Positions 11,811 through 23,494 of a DNA stretch of 64,000 nucleotides are shown here, piece by piece (position 1 is the first letter of the stretch; each line of letters begins with the position of its first letter). The stretch is from the NCBI GenBank assembly GCA_029961685.1, contig JARWKL010000016.1:19846157-19910156 (forward strand). Reading direction: 5' to 3'. The stretch is from Aristolochia californica. Lineage: Eukaryota > Streptophyta > Magnoliopsida > Piperales > Aristolochiaceae. A program made the position numbers and the translations under genes. The notes beneath the pieces were generated by a model. That model did no database searches. It worked only from the letters and a program-made list of their open reading frames with translations, and was not told the DNA's origin.

Positions 11811-14800
11811 TTACCAGGTTAAGGAATTCTTTGACTGTTGAATTTTTGCATTATACGCACTTTCCATCTCGTCCTGAAGCACATAAAACATATATTAGAA
11901 AACTGGTAAATGGAATGCTATAGCTGCATAGCAAGTCTATTCCTTTCCTTATAAGAAAGACCAAGGGAAAAATTGGGGTTCAATGTTGACCTTGCAAGAT
12001 TTTAATAGTGGCTGCAAGAAGGATGTTAGGAAGAAATGGACCGATTTGCTCAGTGAAGTTCTTTCCCATTCTATCATCAACAAAGAAAGTGAGAACAAGT
12101 TATTCCAAGGTTAAGATCAGGCAGCATAATTGAACAGTAATAAAACAGTGATGTCATCATTTATATATTCAAGGTAAAAAGAATACCGTTGATGGTATCT
12201 CCATTTAGTCCTCCTAAGTTGAGCTCCCCCAAGAGCTGCATTTTTATAATGATACCTCTGTTAATAGTTTGAAGGTAGTGATTTTTTTTAAAAATAAGGT
12301 AGTGATATTTAACTTCACATTTAAACGATTTTGCAGTTGCTTCCGTTACTAGAAATCTTAAATGAGTTCAATATTTGACTGTCTGCCATGCTATAGGAAA
12401 GACATTAAAGGCAGCCTAGCACAAGAGCAGGCAAATTGAAAAAGTAGATAATAGGATAATTCATGTAGTCAACCCCAAAATTGGCTAGACAATGCCCTAT
12501 GATGATGATTGACAGAATCTTACAAACAAGCAGCAGATTGCAATTAATTGATATCTATGCTTCTTTGCAGGTTCAGAAAAAAGAACCTTAAAATTCAACC
12601 GTGGCCAAAGTTTCCAGGATTTTACAAAGCTTGAGGCAAAAGAAATGCCATATAGAATTTCACTAATATGAATTGGTCAATTAGCAAAGAACTTTACTAA
12701 TTATCCAACACAAATGACAGCTTAGCAGTAAGTGTAGACATGGTGATGTTTTTCTATCACAATCTTACCTAAAGTAGAGGTCTGATTCTACAAATACAGT
12801 TGAGAGCAATTGATGATGCCTTTTTCCCATTCATTGAGAAACATCCGACTAATATAATGAAGAAAGGTCAGGTGATTGGAAAAGGTGCAGTGAGGTCGAA
12901 GGTACTATCTATGACTAACAGACACGTTATATACTTCAGTGGCATCTTCAAAGGACAAGGCTGGCCAAATTTTACTGCAAGTCCGTGACTGATTACAATG
13001 AGTGCTCAAGTGTAAATTCCAAAAATATGTCAGTTCTGCCAAGAATACTACCCAACACCATTCTTATCAGAGAAATCTGCTTTCAAAAAAATTTATTTTT
13101 ATATTAGTTAAAAAAGGTTTTAATCAGTAAACTGGAAGAAATATCGAAACCTTCAAGATAATTAATGTCCTTAAGTAGAAGTTCCAAAACACTAACTAAT
13201 GCAAAATTAAGTTGGAAGCATGACCAGTTGCTCTGATAAAACCTTTAGCCATGATTTTGCTTACCTTGGAAAGTGTTGGTACAGATGTAGGATCAAAATC
13301 ATCGCAATAGTTAGGATCAATAGGAATACATACACGACCTAAGACATTAAGAGCAGCAAGTATCAATCAAAATTTGAAAGCATGTAACAAAACCATAGAG
13401 GAAATAATCCAAAATAAATACAGATTAGAATATATAGAAGAGAAGCTACCAGTTTTTGGGTGCACACAGAAAGGAGCCTTCAGTAAATGATTCATGTGTT
13501 TTGAAACCTATAAGAAACAAGAAAAATGTCATCCAAAAAGAAACTTCACTGAAATATTACAGTTTTAATCTGGAAAAGGGTAAAAATGCCAACAAACCTC
13601 CATATCTAATCTTGGATAGGTATATGAGAAAACAATCTCTTCAACACATCTACGAAGCCCCGGGGCCTTGAACATTAACAACAACAAACAGAAGGTTTAG
13701 GTGTACAAAACAAACTGAATTCTGAGAAAGCAACAAGGGAACTCACCTTCTGCTTGCCAGACTGCAACAAATGTTTTAGCTGGTTCCACCTAACCCTGTT
13801 TATGTCTTCTTTGGATGTGGATAATTGACGATTTTCAAGCCACCTAGTCCGAAGTTCAGAAGAAATAGCTGCAAAATAGTCACAGACAATAATATAAAGA
13901 AAGGTGTAGTCAGAGTAAAGGTTCCACAACAAGAGACAGTTCTTACCCTCATCAGGAATCAAATCAAGGATCCTGTCCAATCTCTCCTGAGAGGCAAATA
14001 AGCTCTGTCTACCTATCAGTATTTCTTCAAAGAAGATCTTCAGCACATCTGTGTAACATTTTCTACAAAGCATAATAGGATTTAAGCAGAGAAGTAATTG
14101 GAACAATTTATTAATAGGTAAAGTAGCTCTTGTGATATAGATCAATACTTACTCCAGAAAAGGATGAAGAGATTGACCCGGTAGTGACAACTTTTTATCA
14201 CTGTTTTCACTCCCCTGGAGCAGACCAGGAACCATTATCAGGAGGTGAAGAAAAAGAGAGATTCAGCACTCAAATTCACATCTCAGTTGAATACTACCTT
14301 ATATACCCTGAAGTACTCTGCAACTGCTGCTCTCTGCTCATTAGTTAATCTGAAGAAAAACAATGATCTTTACTATCATATTGTTGCCACATCTAATATT
14401 TAGACATGTTTCAGTGTAATATACTTGTTTAATACCTTCTGGCTCTTCCATCACAAACCCAACAATGAACCCCTCGACGGCCACTATAGACCCATAGAAT
14501 GTGATTGAAACCAAAATCCTCTGCACTGCCGATACTTATCTCATAACTTGCACAAATTGAAGTTAATGAAACTCTTAAAGACATGAATAGTGGACTAACA
14601 AGAAAATGGTGGCAAAAGAATGTGGCACAGAATGTCCACATCCATTTACAAGAGTCAAACCTACACTGCCTGGTCGGGACATCAGGCTCCTCAACACAAA
14701 ATGGAGAAAACTCCCAGTCAATCTAAAAAGCCTCAATTGATGTGAAGCCCATCGTACACTGACAAAGACTCCATCACGTTCACCAAAGAAGTGGCAGTTG

Positions 14801-16435
14801 TTGGTTCTTCTATGCAACAACCACCTAAAGATTCCATGCACTACAAAGCAAAATAAAAAATAAAAAATATTCTGACCTCTGAGAGCAGTATCCATCATTT
14901 TAATAGCAATGGTCATCAAAGGCCAGCAATCTAAGCAGATATCTGCTCCCGAACAGCAGTACCGAACATCATCATAATCTGAAATATCCTGTCAGGGAAC
15001 AAGAATTTAGAAATTAGCTACCAGATCTCTCCAGAAAAATCCCATTTGCAGAAGAAAATAAATTAGCTTAGACTGAACCTCTATGTACAAGACAATTTTA
15101 TTGAAGGACTGAATGGCTTACTATGTCAAAAACAAGCTCCCTCTCCACTGGCATGAAAACACAATTAGTGCCCTGAGCATAAGCATGTCTTTTTGCTGGC
15201 TGTAACATAACCATTTGAGAAAATTTTGTGAGATACCTAAGTAGGACTTTTGTGAAACCATTAACCATCAACTGAATTCCCAACAAAGCAATTTAAAAAA
15301 ATCATACATCTACACTGTATACAGGTCCAATATCAATTTTAACAGGGCACTTCTCCTTGATGGCATTTTCCATTTCAGTTGCATTGTTGAATGACAGAAA
15401 TCTTAGGTATATATCATTTTCTAGAGTGAAAGAGAACTCTCTGCGGCCAAAGTATGATTCATCACAAGCTGGATGCTTTCCATCTACACAGTATAAGATC
15501 AAAATATTACTGAAATAAAAGAAAAGGAGTGTAAGTTATGCACAGTAAAGGGAAAGTTTTTTTTTCTGTTATTTGTTAGGCAAAGTAAATTTACATCCAG
15601 AAAGCATAAGAATCAAGCTTTTGTTGAAAATAGGATAAGAATGGCACAAATTACAACTACCATTTCCATATGACATCCATTTGAAAACTTCAGCATGTGG
15701 GAACAGCTTTCCTGTCAAGAAAAAGAAAAACCTTCATCTTCAGCTGTCAAAACAATTCACCTCATTTGTGTCCTATAGAACTAAGTTTTGTACCATAAGG
15801 AGCATCTGACAGAGAGATCATTTAACCATAACTTTAGGAAGAATTTGAATACTTTTTACATGAGCATCAATTTTAATCAGCTTTGCTCACATTGGAACTT
15901 TTTTATACTTTTATTGGCGGATATGGCAGTCTTCTAGCAATATAAATAGGCTATCTACATTAGTATGTGTGCTGCAAAATGTACAGGAAAAATAAGAAAG
16001 AATAGTCTATCCAGTCTAAGACAAGGGGAAAGTAATTCAATTTAGATTCAACAAACAAGAAGCAGATACAGATCTTATCCAAATGATATGTTTATTTAAT
16101 TCATCAAGAACCATGGAGAAGACTTCTAACCACTTGAAGAACCAATATAAGAATCACAGGGAATTCTTTTTCAATAAATAGAGGGTTCTTTCATATATTC
16201 ATGAAACAAAAACATGAAGCCTACTTTTGTTGTTCCTACTGAATCTAAGTGAAATTAATTGTGCAAGTCAGGCCAAAGAATAAACGAAACTTTTAATCAA
16301 AATCAGAATACCATAATACACTTTCAGATAATCAGCATTAAACCCTTCTTCAAAAGTTTCCTCTTGCATCTGTTCAGGTGCACGTTCATCAACTAACATA
16401 TCATCTCTTCCATTTTCAGTTTCACCTTTGTTCAT
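11811..16435 (-). CDS. PRIM1: DNA primase small (catalytic) subunit
   Basis: Makes RNA primers within the nuclear DNA polymerase alpha-primase complex (family knowledge). Sixteen exons: 16435-16312, 15711-15661, 15483-15308, 15199-15122, 14988-14877, 14520-14436, 14349-14298, 14214-14153, 14062-13947, 13868-13747, 13666-13598, 13507-13450, 13338-13265, 12235-12187, 12070-11991, 11873-11811. They encode 456 residues plus a stop with every phase consistent, a usual length for the family. Visible hallmarks are [19 protein letters not shown], the catalytic aspartates D142 and D144 in [15 protein letters not shown], the zinc-site cysteines C154, C155, C161 and C164, and a third acidic residue at D347 in [11 protein letters not shown]. 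The C-terminus is [20 protein letters not shown]. The next gene (DPH4) is divergent. I am confident of the identity; the small 3' exons are the least certain edges. Confidence 0.95.
12272..12306. mobile_element. Poly(T)/(A) micro-insertion with 11-bp target duplication, primase intron 14
   Basis: AAGGTAGTGAT occurs at 12272-12282 and again at 12296-12306, with only a T-run/A-run of 13 bases between. This is the footprint expected of a retroposed tail with target-site duplication. Replication slippage is an alternative. Confidence 0.5.
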
Positions 16436-16744
16436 TTTTCAAAATCCTGACTTCAGAACAAAAAAAAAAACAGTGAACTTATGAGATCTACTTTATAAAT
16501 GACATGTCTTTCAATTATGAAAAAACATATAGTTATGCATATAATTGAAATTGAACTGATGATAGGACTAGAAAATAATCCAAGTATATGCAGGATTTGG
16601 TAAAGAAAGAAAAGAATGTATGGACAATTTCATCAAAGACATAAAATGTCTTACTGTGTCTATAAACATGGAATGTATAATTGTGGATTTGCTTGTACTC
16701 TACTCAATACAAATAGAGAATGAAAAGAAAAAGCAGGAAATGGG

Positions 16745-16783
16745 GAGAGAGAGACAGAGACAGAGACAGAGAAACAGAGAAAT
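16745..16783 (+). repeat. GAGACA-type microsatellite
   Basis: A purine-rich simple repeat (GAGAGACAGAGACAGAGACAG and variants) in the upstream region of the primase gene. Confidence 0.75.
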
Positions 16784-16979
16784 TGCATTCAAAGAATTGA
16801 GACCATACTTTATGATACAATTGACAAGAAAAATCTTGCCCAGTAACAAAAAACCCCATTCTGATCAAATACTACGCATTAACTCAAACCCACTCACACC
16901 ATGCCAATTCCATAAACGCCATTCATGTCATACAAATCCATATGAAACAGCTTAGTAATATCGCTTCTCCACTGCACAC

Positions 16980-17810
16980 AAGCTGCATTTTAAATGCCAA
17001 TTCCCCTTGCGCAAATGCCAGAGTTAGTGTTCGGAATTTTACTTTCTGTAATCAATAAAACAAGAGATAAAGATGCACACTTGGGTGGGCTTACAGACAT
17101 GCAGTGGCAGGCGACATGTTTAGATCTATTTTTCATTTAAAAGAAGAAAAGGATTTTTACCTGGAATCTCCTCTTTGAAATCTCCGGATCGAGTATCTGG
17201 AAGAAAATAAATTGACGCAGGCCTCTGTGAAGGTATCTTCCAGGGTTATTTGCAGAAAAGGAGAGAAAAATGGGACGTCAACAGGAAAGAGCGAAGAAAA
17301 ACAACAGAAGAAGGAGGGAAGGAAGATGGCAAATCAACTTTTGCCGAAGGAAAAAACCCTCTTTTATCTGGAACCTCCTCGCTGCAGAGCCCTCCTCCAA
17401 TTTTATGAGGAAAAATCGAACGCCGAGGGTCGTTCTTCGACTGAGCACTGAACTGATTTGGTATTCCTCTTGTTGCGTAAGAAAATGGCGGGAAAGAGGG
17501 AGCGCGGCAGAAAGTGCCTTCTCATTTAATTGCGATTTGCGAAGATATTCCTATATCATTTTAAATTTGTAGTTATACCCCTGTTTTCTAAATTAATGCT
17601 AACAGATCCTTAATATCATGAAAGTTGCTTTTATGCCCCTGTCATGAACTCTGCCGGCTTTTCTTATATTTGACAATTATTACAAAACCTGCCACTCACA
17701 ATAAAATCTCTCCCTTCGTCTTCCGCTCGAGCCCGATGTTCAGCGGTTCCACCGCTCTAGCACCTGCACGCGATCCTTTCTCTTCCTCCTCCCGCAATTT
17801 TGACTGAGTA
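16980..17810. promoter_or_regulatory. Divergent promoter region shared by primase and DPH4
   Basis: The two start codons face away from each other at 16435 (minus) and 18541 (plus), 2.1 kb apart. Both genes probably have 5' leader introns: a plausible DPH4 acceptor (GGTCAG) lies 10 bases before its ATG, with a donor-like GAGTACGT near 17806-17813. The core region between the transcripts is therefore probably only a few hundred bases around 17.4-17.7 kb. Transcript ends are inferred, not seen. Confidence 0.55.
17487..17495 (-). promoter_or_regulatory. E2F-type site upstream of primase
   Basis: GGCGGGAAA on the plus strand reads TTTCCCGCC on the minus strand, a canonical E2F/DP consensus. Replication genes, including primase, are classic E2F targets in plants and animals, so the site fits an S-phase promoter for the minus-strand gene. 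Occupancy is not shown by sequence alone. Confidence 0.65.
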
Positions 17811-18540
17811 CGTTCCCTCTCTTTCTCTTTACCTCTGTCTTTTTGCTTCTGATGGTTAGTGTGGTTGCGTTTCTGTACGAGTTCTGGATTTGTGAAGAAT
17901 CAGGTTAAATTTTTTCGTATTGTTGAGAAAGGTAGGGTTCTCTAGCCTTGCCGCCGCATTAATCAGGTCTTCTGTCATCAGCTCTTATCTAGACCTCTCG
18001 CATTCCTCAACCCTCTTTCTCTTGTCTTTTTTTTTTTTTCTGGATGGTTTACGCTGGGGCATTATTAACTTGGGTTTTTTTTTTTTGTTGATAAAAGAGC
18101 GTATAAATTTGGGTTTATTTGATATTTTTTTATATATGTAATGTGATGGTTGTAGCTCTCCTTGTTTTTACCCCTCACGTATGATCAATGAATTAAAGGT
18201 CCGTAGACATTTAAAGATTGTGAAAGACACAAATTCACTGCCTTCTCTTCAGGCTTTATGATTTCCTACAGAAAATAAAGCTTTTTTAGAATGTCTGCTC
18301 ATGGAGCTACCAGTTTTTCAATTAGGGAACCAATTAGATGACTTCAATATGTTTTGGGCATCTTTTGATCATGGAAGTTAATTGCTCTTTTGTTGTGTAC
18401 CTGTTAAGAGTGTCTTTTGAGTTGCTCCATTCTTCTGCTACTGATATTGTCCTCTACCCTTGACCTTCTAATCATATTCCCTATTTAATATATACTGTTT
18501 TTTTGTCTAAATTTTCGTTGGTGAAGGTCAGACCAGAAAA

Positions 18541-19074
18541 ATGTCATCGTGCATAGGTTTAGATAATTCTTTCCAAAAGACCTATTATGAAATCCTCTCT
18601 GTGAAAGAAGATGCAAGTTATGACCAGATTAGAGCTTGTTATAAAGCTTCCATCCTTAACTGCCATCCAGATAAACTGCAACTCAAGCTCGACAGTTTCA
18701 GTTCCTGCAATGAACTTAATGAGAGATTTCTCAAGGTGCAGAAGGCTTGGGAGATTCTGAGTGACTCAAAGTCCCGTGCAGTTTATGATATAGAGCTGAA
18801 AGCATCAAGATTAGATCTTGAAGTTGCGGATGATGTTCAGTTAGAGGAGATGATGATGGAAGAAGAAAGTGGGGAAGTTTTTGAGCTATTTTATCAGTGT
18901 AGATGTGGTGATTATATTTCGCTCAGTTCTGGCGAGCTCAGTCATATGGGATTCACATTTCAAGCAAGTGGAAAAAAGGTACTACTTGCTACAGGATCTG
19001 GATTGACGTCCATAATTCTTCCTTGCGGTTCTTGTTCTTTAAAAATCCGGTTGAAACTGGACGCAAATTCTTGA
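18541..19074 (+). CDS. DPH4: DPH4-like J-domain protein with CSL zinc finger (diphthamide biosynthesis)
   Basis: An intact single-exon frame of 177 residues. Residues 12-92 form a J domain with the Hsp70-activating HPD motif at 42-44 (NCHPDKLQ). Residues 113-172 form a CSL/DPH-type metal-binding domain with a CxC pair at 120/122 and a CxxC pair at 162/165 (CRCGDYI; CGSCSLKIRLKL). This order defines DPH4/DNAJC24, which supports the radical-SAM step of diphthamide formation on eEF2 by delivering electrons or iron (family knowledge). The ATG follows a probable 5' UTR splice acceptor at 18521-18531. Downstream sequence to 19.5 kb is its 3' flank. Confidence 0.92.
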   Translation: MSSCIGLDNSFQKTYYEILSVKEDASYDQIRACYKASILNCHPDKLQLKLDSFSSCNELNERFLKVQKAWEILSDSKSRAVYDIELKASRLDLEVADDVQLEEMMMEEESGEVFELFYQCRCGDYISLSSGELSHMGFTFQASGKKVLLATGSGLTSIILPCGSCSLKIRLKLDANS

Positions 19075-20244
19075 TATTCCATGTCTATGATATTGTTAAT
19101 TTGTATCTATCTGTTGAATATCCAGTCATAGATCATTGCCAATTTGGCATTTGGAGCAGCTAGTGCAAGCATGGATTAAGGTTTCCTATATCCTTGCTGA
19201 GAGGTTCTCATGTTTTGGTGCTTGTCTTTACATGAAAAAAAAAAAAAAAAATGAATAGAGATGATCAATGTATTAGACTTTGAAGCATTTGTTATTACAT
19301 GATTGTCATCTGCAGTACCCTGAGTCGAGCATAAATCCATTTGGCAAATTAGCTTCTTCATAATTGAGCCTTTAAAAATACTGAAATATGATTCTCTTTG
19401 AGTTGTTCTGAAACCAAACTTTGAGCTAGCACAGAAAGCTCTGAGGTTAGAGAGGAATGACAGAGGCCGAGCTTCTGGCAAAGAATGTTTGCCCATTTCC
19501 TGTTTCAGTTGATCCTTGATCTTTTAATCTAGTTCCTCTGGTTCTTCTAGTTCGAGAGGAAATAGAGAGGCACAGTCAAATGTTTTGTGTCGATTCACCC
19601 CGGCTGACTCTGCTGGATCAGCTTGGATTCAAGTCTAGGTGAGTCATGGGGCTGACTCAAGCCATCAGACTTGGAATTTCGGTGACCACGGCTCCTTACA
19701 ACTCGTAAACTTTAAACGTGTGTTTGGGTGGCCCTGTATGTCACATGTGTGACATATGAGGCCATAACAGGATGAGTTTTTTATCAGATCAATCGTACCA
19801 TTGGGATGGATCAAGATCAGAATTGATAGATCTTGAACCAGATTGAAGAGTTACAAATCTAAACGGTTAGGTCGTGTCGTTATGGATCTGAACGGTCAGA
19901 TCAAATCAATTACATATCTGGACGGTCAAGGGTTTGGAAGAAAAACGAAGAAAAATTTTTGAGGTTTGAAAAGCCTTTTGAAAATAGGAAATTGTTCTTC
20001 CTGTGTTTTTGAGAAAAGTTGAAGCGTTCCTAAAAGAAAATAAGGAAATATCGGAGTAAGTTCGTCAGCCGTACTGCGAGATAGATTTAATTTGTATAGA
20101 TAATCAATCGACTGACTTTTTATTAAATACTAAAGGAAGAGATATATTTACATACTAATCTCCATAAAAACGGGTGAACTGCGCAAGCAGAAAGTACTAG
20201 TTGGACGAGAAGAAACAATGCTCTTGGGCCTTGGCCACAGACAT
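19075..20244. other. Intergenic between convergent DPH4 and ureide permease
   Basis: Holds the 3' flanks of both genes, and a poly(A) run of about 18 bases near 19232-19250. The stretch 19.55-19.95 kb is less AT-rich and has several GTCAGAT/GGTCA-like words, but I recognise no gene, TIR or LTR in it. Confidence 0.4.
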
Positions 20245-23200
20245 CTACGACGTCTTCCTGTGTCCAGACGAAGCCATGAGAACTGCCACTGCCACAATAA
20301 ACATGAGCAGCATGGTCACTAGCAAAAAATAAGTTTTCTTCGACGACTTCCGATACTCCCCGAACAGGCAAATACCCCAGAACGTGCTAACCAGTGGCAA
20401 AGCCTGTTAAGATTCAACGTAAAATATTACATTTTAGTGAAAGATGGTCATGGAAAACTCTGTACAGGGTATTCATATATGAACACAGAATATCCTATTG
20501 GTATATGCAGATTAAAGTTCGTGCACATAAGCCTCATGAAGAAGTCAGATGTAAAGATGGCTGGAAATATTCTCAATTGATGAAGCTAGAACATGTAAGG
20601 TCTGAAGATCAGGATTTCTAATGCAACAAACCCATATTTTATCTCATTTTCAAACTGCTTTGACATCTGCGAGTTGGACAATTGGTCATTTATCATATGA
20701 TTCAGACACTAAGTGGAATCCAAGGACTCGAACATTTCAAAAAATTTATCTAATTAACTGACCTGAACTGCATCAGCCGCAGCATAACCTGCAGCTTGAC
20801 CACCCATGAACTGAAGACCATTCCCAAAACCACATAAAAGCCCAGCCAAAAGTGCCCAATGTCTACCATTCCAGTCCTTCAAATATGCACGGAATGAAGA
20901 TTTCGGCAACCCAAGTACAGGTTTGTATAGGAAGTAGATATTAAGGATAAAGGCAGCTGTGAAACCAGCGATGGTGAAGTAGAAAAATGCAGTGTAAACC
21001 ACCAGATGAGGAACTCCTTCTTTTAGTGTATGCCATTGGTCATTTGTGGCCAGGTTAAACGCTGGGGAGAAGAGTGAGAAACAAATGCCAGCAAAGAAAG
21101 TTATACCTAGTCCAACGAAAATGTTTGAGCCCAGAACCTGCATATTATAAGATTGTAAGTAGATATTCATGAAGAAGGCAGAATACTATATCATCGTGTA
21201 ACTTTTAACTCGTAGACTGTTATGATAGCTCATTCTGGAAATGGAACTAAAGGAAACAGAGTGAGCAACATCAAATAGACGTTTACAGCACTGACACAAT
21301 CAACTAAAGATGAGTAGACTGAGTCTCCACATGCACAATAATTAAGGTTAGTTCTACTAAAGATGGACCATAGCCTGTCACCCTGATGAATGGTAAACAT
21401 TAAAACAGAGGAAAAATCCTCTGTCAATAGACTGAAATAGAGACTGAATTACCAAGAAGACAAATTGCTGGATCATACAAAAATGTTACCGACCTTGATT
21501 GCTCTTTGGTTCTCAAGCTCCAGTATGAAGTCTGCAGTTCCAGCTTTTGCTTTGATGGAATTGTCCATGGGATCTGTGTCATAATTACTTGCTTTCTCTA
21601 CATCCCTTGTCACATCTGCATGAAAAGATTCAATGGTTAGAATTTACCCTATCCATTTAGTACTAAATGGTCAAATACTGTGGTTCAATCTCTGAAGGAG
21701 TTACTTTTGTTTCGGTTTTCCTTGCTCATCATCCCTGGCTTTTCATTGATCCTAATAAAGGAAGAAAGAGCAAAGATTAAACAAAGAAAAGAAGCGGTAT
21801 TGAATGACAGCATACATGAGAATTAAGGACAGAAAATAAATTACAGAATACACAATACTAGTTCTAAGATGACAAATTCAGATTGATAAATATTCACACA
21901 GATTTACACAGGCTGAAGAAGTATACCAGGTCTTATTCTTATAACCACTCGAGTTAAGTTTTGCTTCATCATCAGCTGCATTGGAGGAGTGAACTGCTGA
22001 TCCAAGGCAAACTGCAATTAGGAAGAACCCAACCCCAGGGAAAAGAATCTCAGCTCTATTGATCCGATTATCCAAGAAATAGTTCATGGTTGTGCCTGTG
22101 ATCAATTCAGAAAGTTTTTAAGTTCAGCAACAGTTAAAGGGCTACTGGAAGAATACAAACTAAAAAATCAATAGTCTGGTATCTAAAGAAATGAAGTCTA
22201 TTTTCTTGTAATGGTAGAACTGATGAACTATAGCTCTTGAATAAGAACAAAATAGTATGTTAACATGTTGGTGCAGATATTGATCTCAATTATACTAACT
22301 ATGTCTATGGGAGAAACAGTAAGGTCAGGAGAACATGTACCTATAACAACAGTGATGCTGGCTGTGATAACTTCAGTTACCGATAAACCAACGAAGGCCC
22401 ATGCATATTGTGTAGCAAGATTTCCAAGGCTGAGAAATAAACCACCCGCCATTGCAAAGAGAACAGAAGGCCAATTATCCTGCATGTCAAATACCCAAAT
22501 AATTCAGAGGAAATATCTATAAAATGGAATAATATATTATAATCCGTTCAATTTTGATTGCATTTGGACCCCAATTTGAAATGTAATTGAAATCTTATCC
22601 AACATCTTTCCGGGTCCAGCTCGAATACAGTCAACACTACACACACTAAATTAGAATCCACTGCATAAGATTCTAAATTAATTTCATAGAGAACACCATG
22701 AGAAAAACAGATAGATGGAGCCATACGTTCAAATTTCGTAGTAGAGAAACTCCTCATAAAGTAAGATAATAACATACTATTTTAACATTCACTTGATTGT
22801 GGTCTTCTCCCACAAGGATATGCATCAGCTTTAGTTACTCGACTCAAGTTGTATAACAAGTAAAAAGAAGCAGGAAAAATCTAAGGATGAACGTACAGAT
22901 AAACACAATTTGTGTATCTCTAACTTTGTTAATTTTCCATATATTTGCTATTAAAATAAAAAAATCACCGTGTCTTGTTTGTGTATCTATATGAGAAAAG
23001 CAAACGTGATTGTGATAATTTAAACAGAGTGAGATTAACTTCAGGGGGTTATTTCTAATTAGAAGTGATTTCAAAGTGAGGAAGTGCTTTGCTCTTTTAG
23101 AGAGAAAGGTTTCAGCTACAATTAATCTGACCAATGTGTCATTCTTTTGTCCATTTAAAACTCACGGCCTCAGTTCATAACAATCTAATAACAAAGAAGA

Positions 23201-23494
23201 AAGGAATCATTTTTCTTTCTTAATAGCTAGATCACAAAACATGAATAAAAGGCTCACCTGAGAAAGTTGGGTAAGGAAATTTGGCATATCAGGTGTGCTT
23301 TCCCCAATCTGACCAATTGTCAAAGCAATAACCACTGCTGCCAGAAGATTTGTGAAGGAGTAGTCGAGATAAGTATGTTGAGGAAGCCGACCTCTCCTCT
23401 CTAAGAGAGTCAAAACGGCAGGCCATGTACCCAAGAACAGGAGGGCAGCCAACATCAAAGCTATGGCTCCTCCCCTATCTTCCACCACAAACAT
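20245..23494 (-). CDS. UPS: Ureide permease (UPS family)
   Basis: Membrane transporter of the plant ureide permease family, which moves allantoin and, in some members, uracil or other oxo-heterocycles (family knowledge). Seven coding exons: 23494-23258, 22479-22341, 22095-21927, 21751-21705, 21615-21494, 21137-20763, 20403-20245. They encode 415 residues, a normal length, with consistent phases. Family sequence includes GGAIALMLAALLFLGTWPAV, RRGRLPQHTYLDYSFTNLLA, NYFLDNRINRAEILFPGVGF and FGNGLQFMGGQAAGYAAADA. About ten hydrophobic segments flank a central hydrophilic loop spanning exons 3-5. I chose the ATG at 23494 because a splice acceptor at 23559-23560 makes the in-frame upstream ATG at 23584 intronic. 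Exon 5 uses the slightly unusual donor AAG/GTCGGT. The specific paralogue and substrate cannot be told. Confidence 0.94.
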
